Shown: piece by piece, positions 23,806-24,153 of the stretch
Layout of the letters: each line of letters opens with the position of its first letter
Position numbering within the stretch: position 1 is the first letter of the stretch
Assembly (NCBI GenBank): GCA_013361015.1
Contig: JABWAN010000001.1
Location: forward strand, 1-24,153
Source of the DNA: Candidatus Zhuqueibacterota bacterium
GTDB taxonomy: Bacteria; Zhuqueibacterota; Zhuqueibacteria; Zhuqueibacterales; Zhuqueibacteraceae
Length of the DNA stretch: 24,153 nucleotides
Direction: 5' to 3'
Position numbers and translations under genes: made by a program
Notes under the pieces: model-generated
Seen by the model: only the letters and a program-made list of their open reading frames with translations
What the model was told of the DNA's origin: nothing
The model's database searches: none

Positions 23806-24153
23806 ATGAAAGATTTCTTCCTCAGCTACAACAGCGAGGACAAACAATGGGCCGAGTGGATCGCGTGGCAGCTTGAAGCGGCGGGCTACACCGTGGCGTA
23901 TCAAGGCTGGGACTCCATCCCCGGAAAAAATTTCGCGCAGTGGATGAACGAAAGCAGCCGCGAAGCCGCGCGCACCATTGCCGTGCTCTCGCCCAATTAC
24001 GTGGCCGCGCAATTCACCGCGCCGGAATGGATGGCCGCGTTTGTGCAAGACCCCACAGGCAAAGACGGCCGCTTGATTCCCATTCGCATTGCGAAGTTCA
24101 AGATTGAGGGCTTGCTGGACGAAAAGGTGGTAGATCGAGGAGTCACTCGAACC
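23806..24153 (+). CDS. TIR-domain protein, truncated by the window end
   Basis: The first 116 codons encode a TIR domain of the bacterial TIR_2 type: FFLSYNSEDKQWAEWIAWQL, then a WDSIPG turn, TIAVLSPNYVAAQF and APEW. E74 is at the position of the catalytic glutamate of TIR NADases. The following VQDPTGKDGRLIPIRI is typical of large TIR-containing proteins that continue into NB-ARC, TPR or other sensor domains. The last residues (EKVVDRGVTRT) depart from the pattern I expect, so a frameshift or novel continuation is possible. AGGGGA seven bases before the ATG is a good ribosome site. Immune or signalling NAD cleavage is the likely activity. Confidence 0.8.
   Translation, partial: MKDFFLSYNSEDKQWAEWIAWQLEAAGYTVAYQGWDSIPGKNFAQWMNESSREAARTIAVLSPNYVAAQFTAPEWMAAFVQDPTGKDGRLIPIRIAKFKIEGLLDEKVVDRGVTRT

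Overview
The window looks like about 24 kb of chromosome from an uncultured Gram-negative bacterium. An outer-membrane-type lipoprotein and a GnnA-like lipid A sugar oxidoreductase suggest a Gram-negative envelope. Gene density is moderate and many genes have weak Shine-Dalgarno sites. Intergenic spacers are full of dispersed and palindromic repeats. A lineage near the FCB/KSB1-type candidate phyla is my impression only; no rRNA or tRNA is present to test it.

Left end (1-1850): the possible tail of an upstream gene, then the GnnA-like oxidoreductase on +. Converging on it is a DUF433/DUF5615 toxin-antitoxin pair on -, whose toxin is interrupted by a single in-frame TAG.

Centre (1851-13708, all -): a large membrane respiratory complex of the hydrogenase-4 / complex I superfamily. 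In transcription order it encodes a NuoB/HyfI-like N2 subunit, two tandem HyfB-like antiporter subunits, HyfC/NuoH-like, HyfE/NuoK-like, HyfF-like and a fused NuoC-NuoD (HyfG-like) large subunit. An exported M23 peptidase gene overlaps the end of hyfG by four bases. The large subunit lacks the four cysteines that hold the NiFe site, while the N2 cluster cysteines are intact. No ferredoxin subunit, NADH-input module, formate dehydrogenase or hydrogenase maturation gene is present. This matches the poorly understood energy-converting hydrogenase-related (Ehr) complexes: probably an ion-pumping redox machine with an unknown electron partner. Almost every junction in this gene set holds extra DNA: an inverted pair of a ~215-bp repeat, palindromes, or a decayed UPF0175/PIN toxin-antitoxin pair on the opposite strand.

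Right of that (13709-17782, mainly -): a 620-bp gap, then an OmpR-type regulator and CusS-like sensor kinase overlapping by ATGA. They are followed by a probable 50-codon gene that overlaps a coiled-coil lipoprotein gene, also by ATGA. A small unknown gene lies upstream.

Right end (17967-24153, +): ordinary, apparently independent genes. They are a COG3375-type GNAT protein, a stand-alone C39-like papain-fold protein, a membrane-anchored strictosidine-synthase/SMP-30-like beta-propeller, a degenerate receiver domain, ribose-5-phosphate isomerase A, a CHAD-domain protein, and the start of a TIR-domain protein cut by the window edge.

The main points of interest are the cysteine-less hydrogenase-like complex with its coupled M23 peptidase, the repeats loading its operon junctions, and two separate toxin-antitoxin loci in which the antitoxin is intact but the PIN-type toxin is broken.
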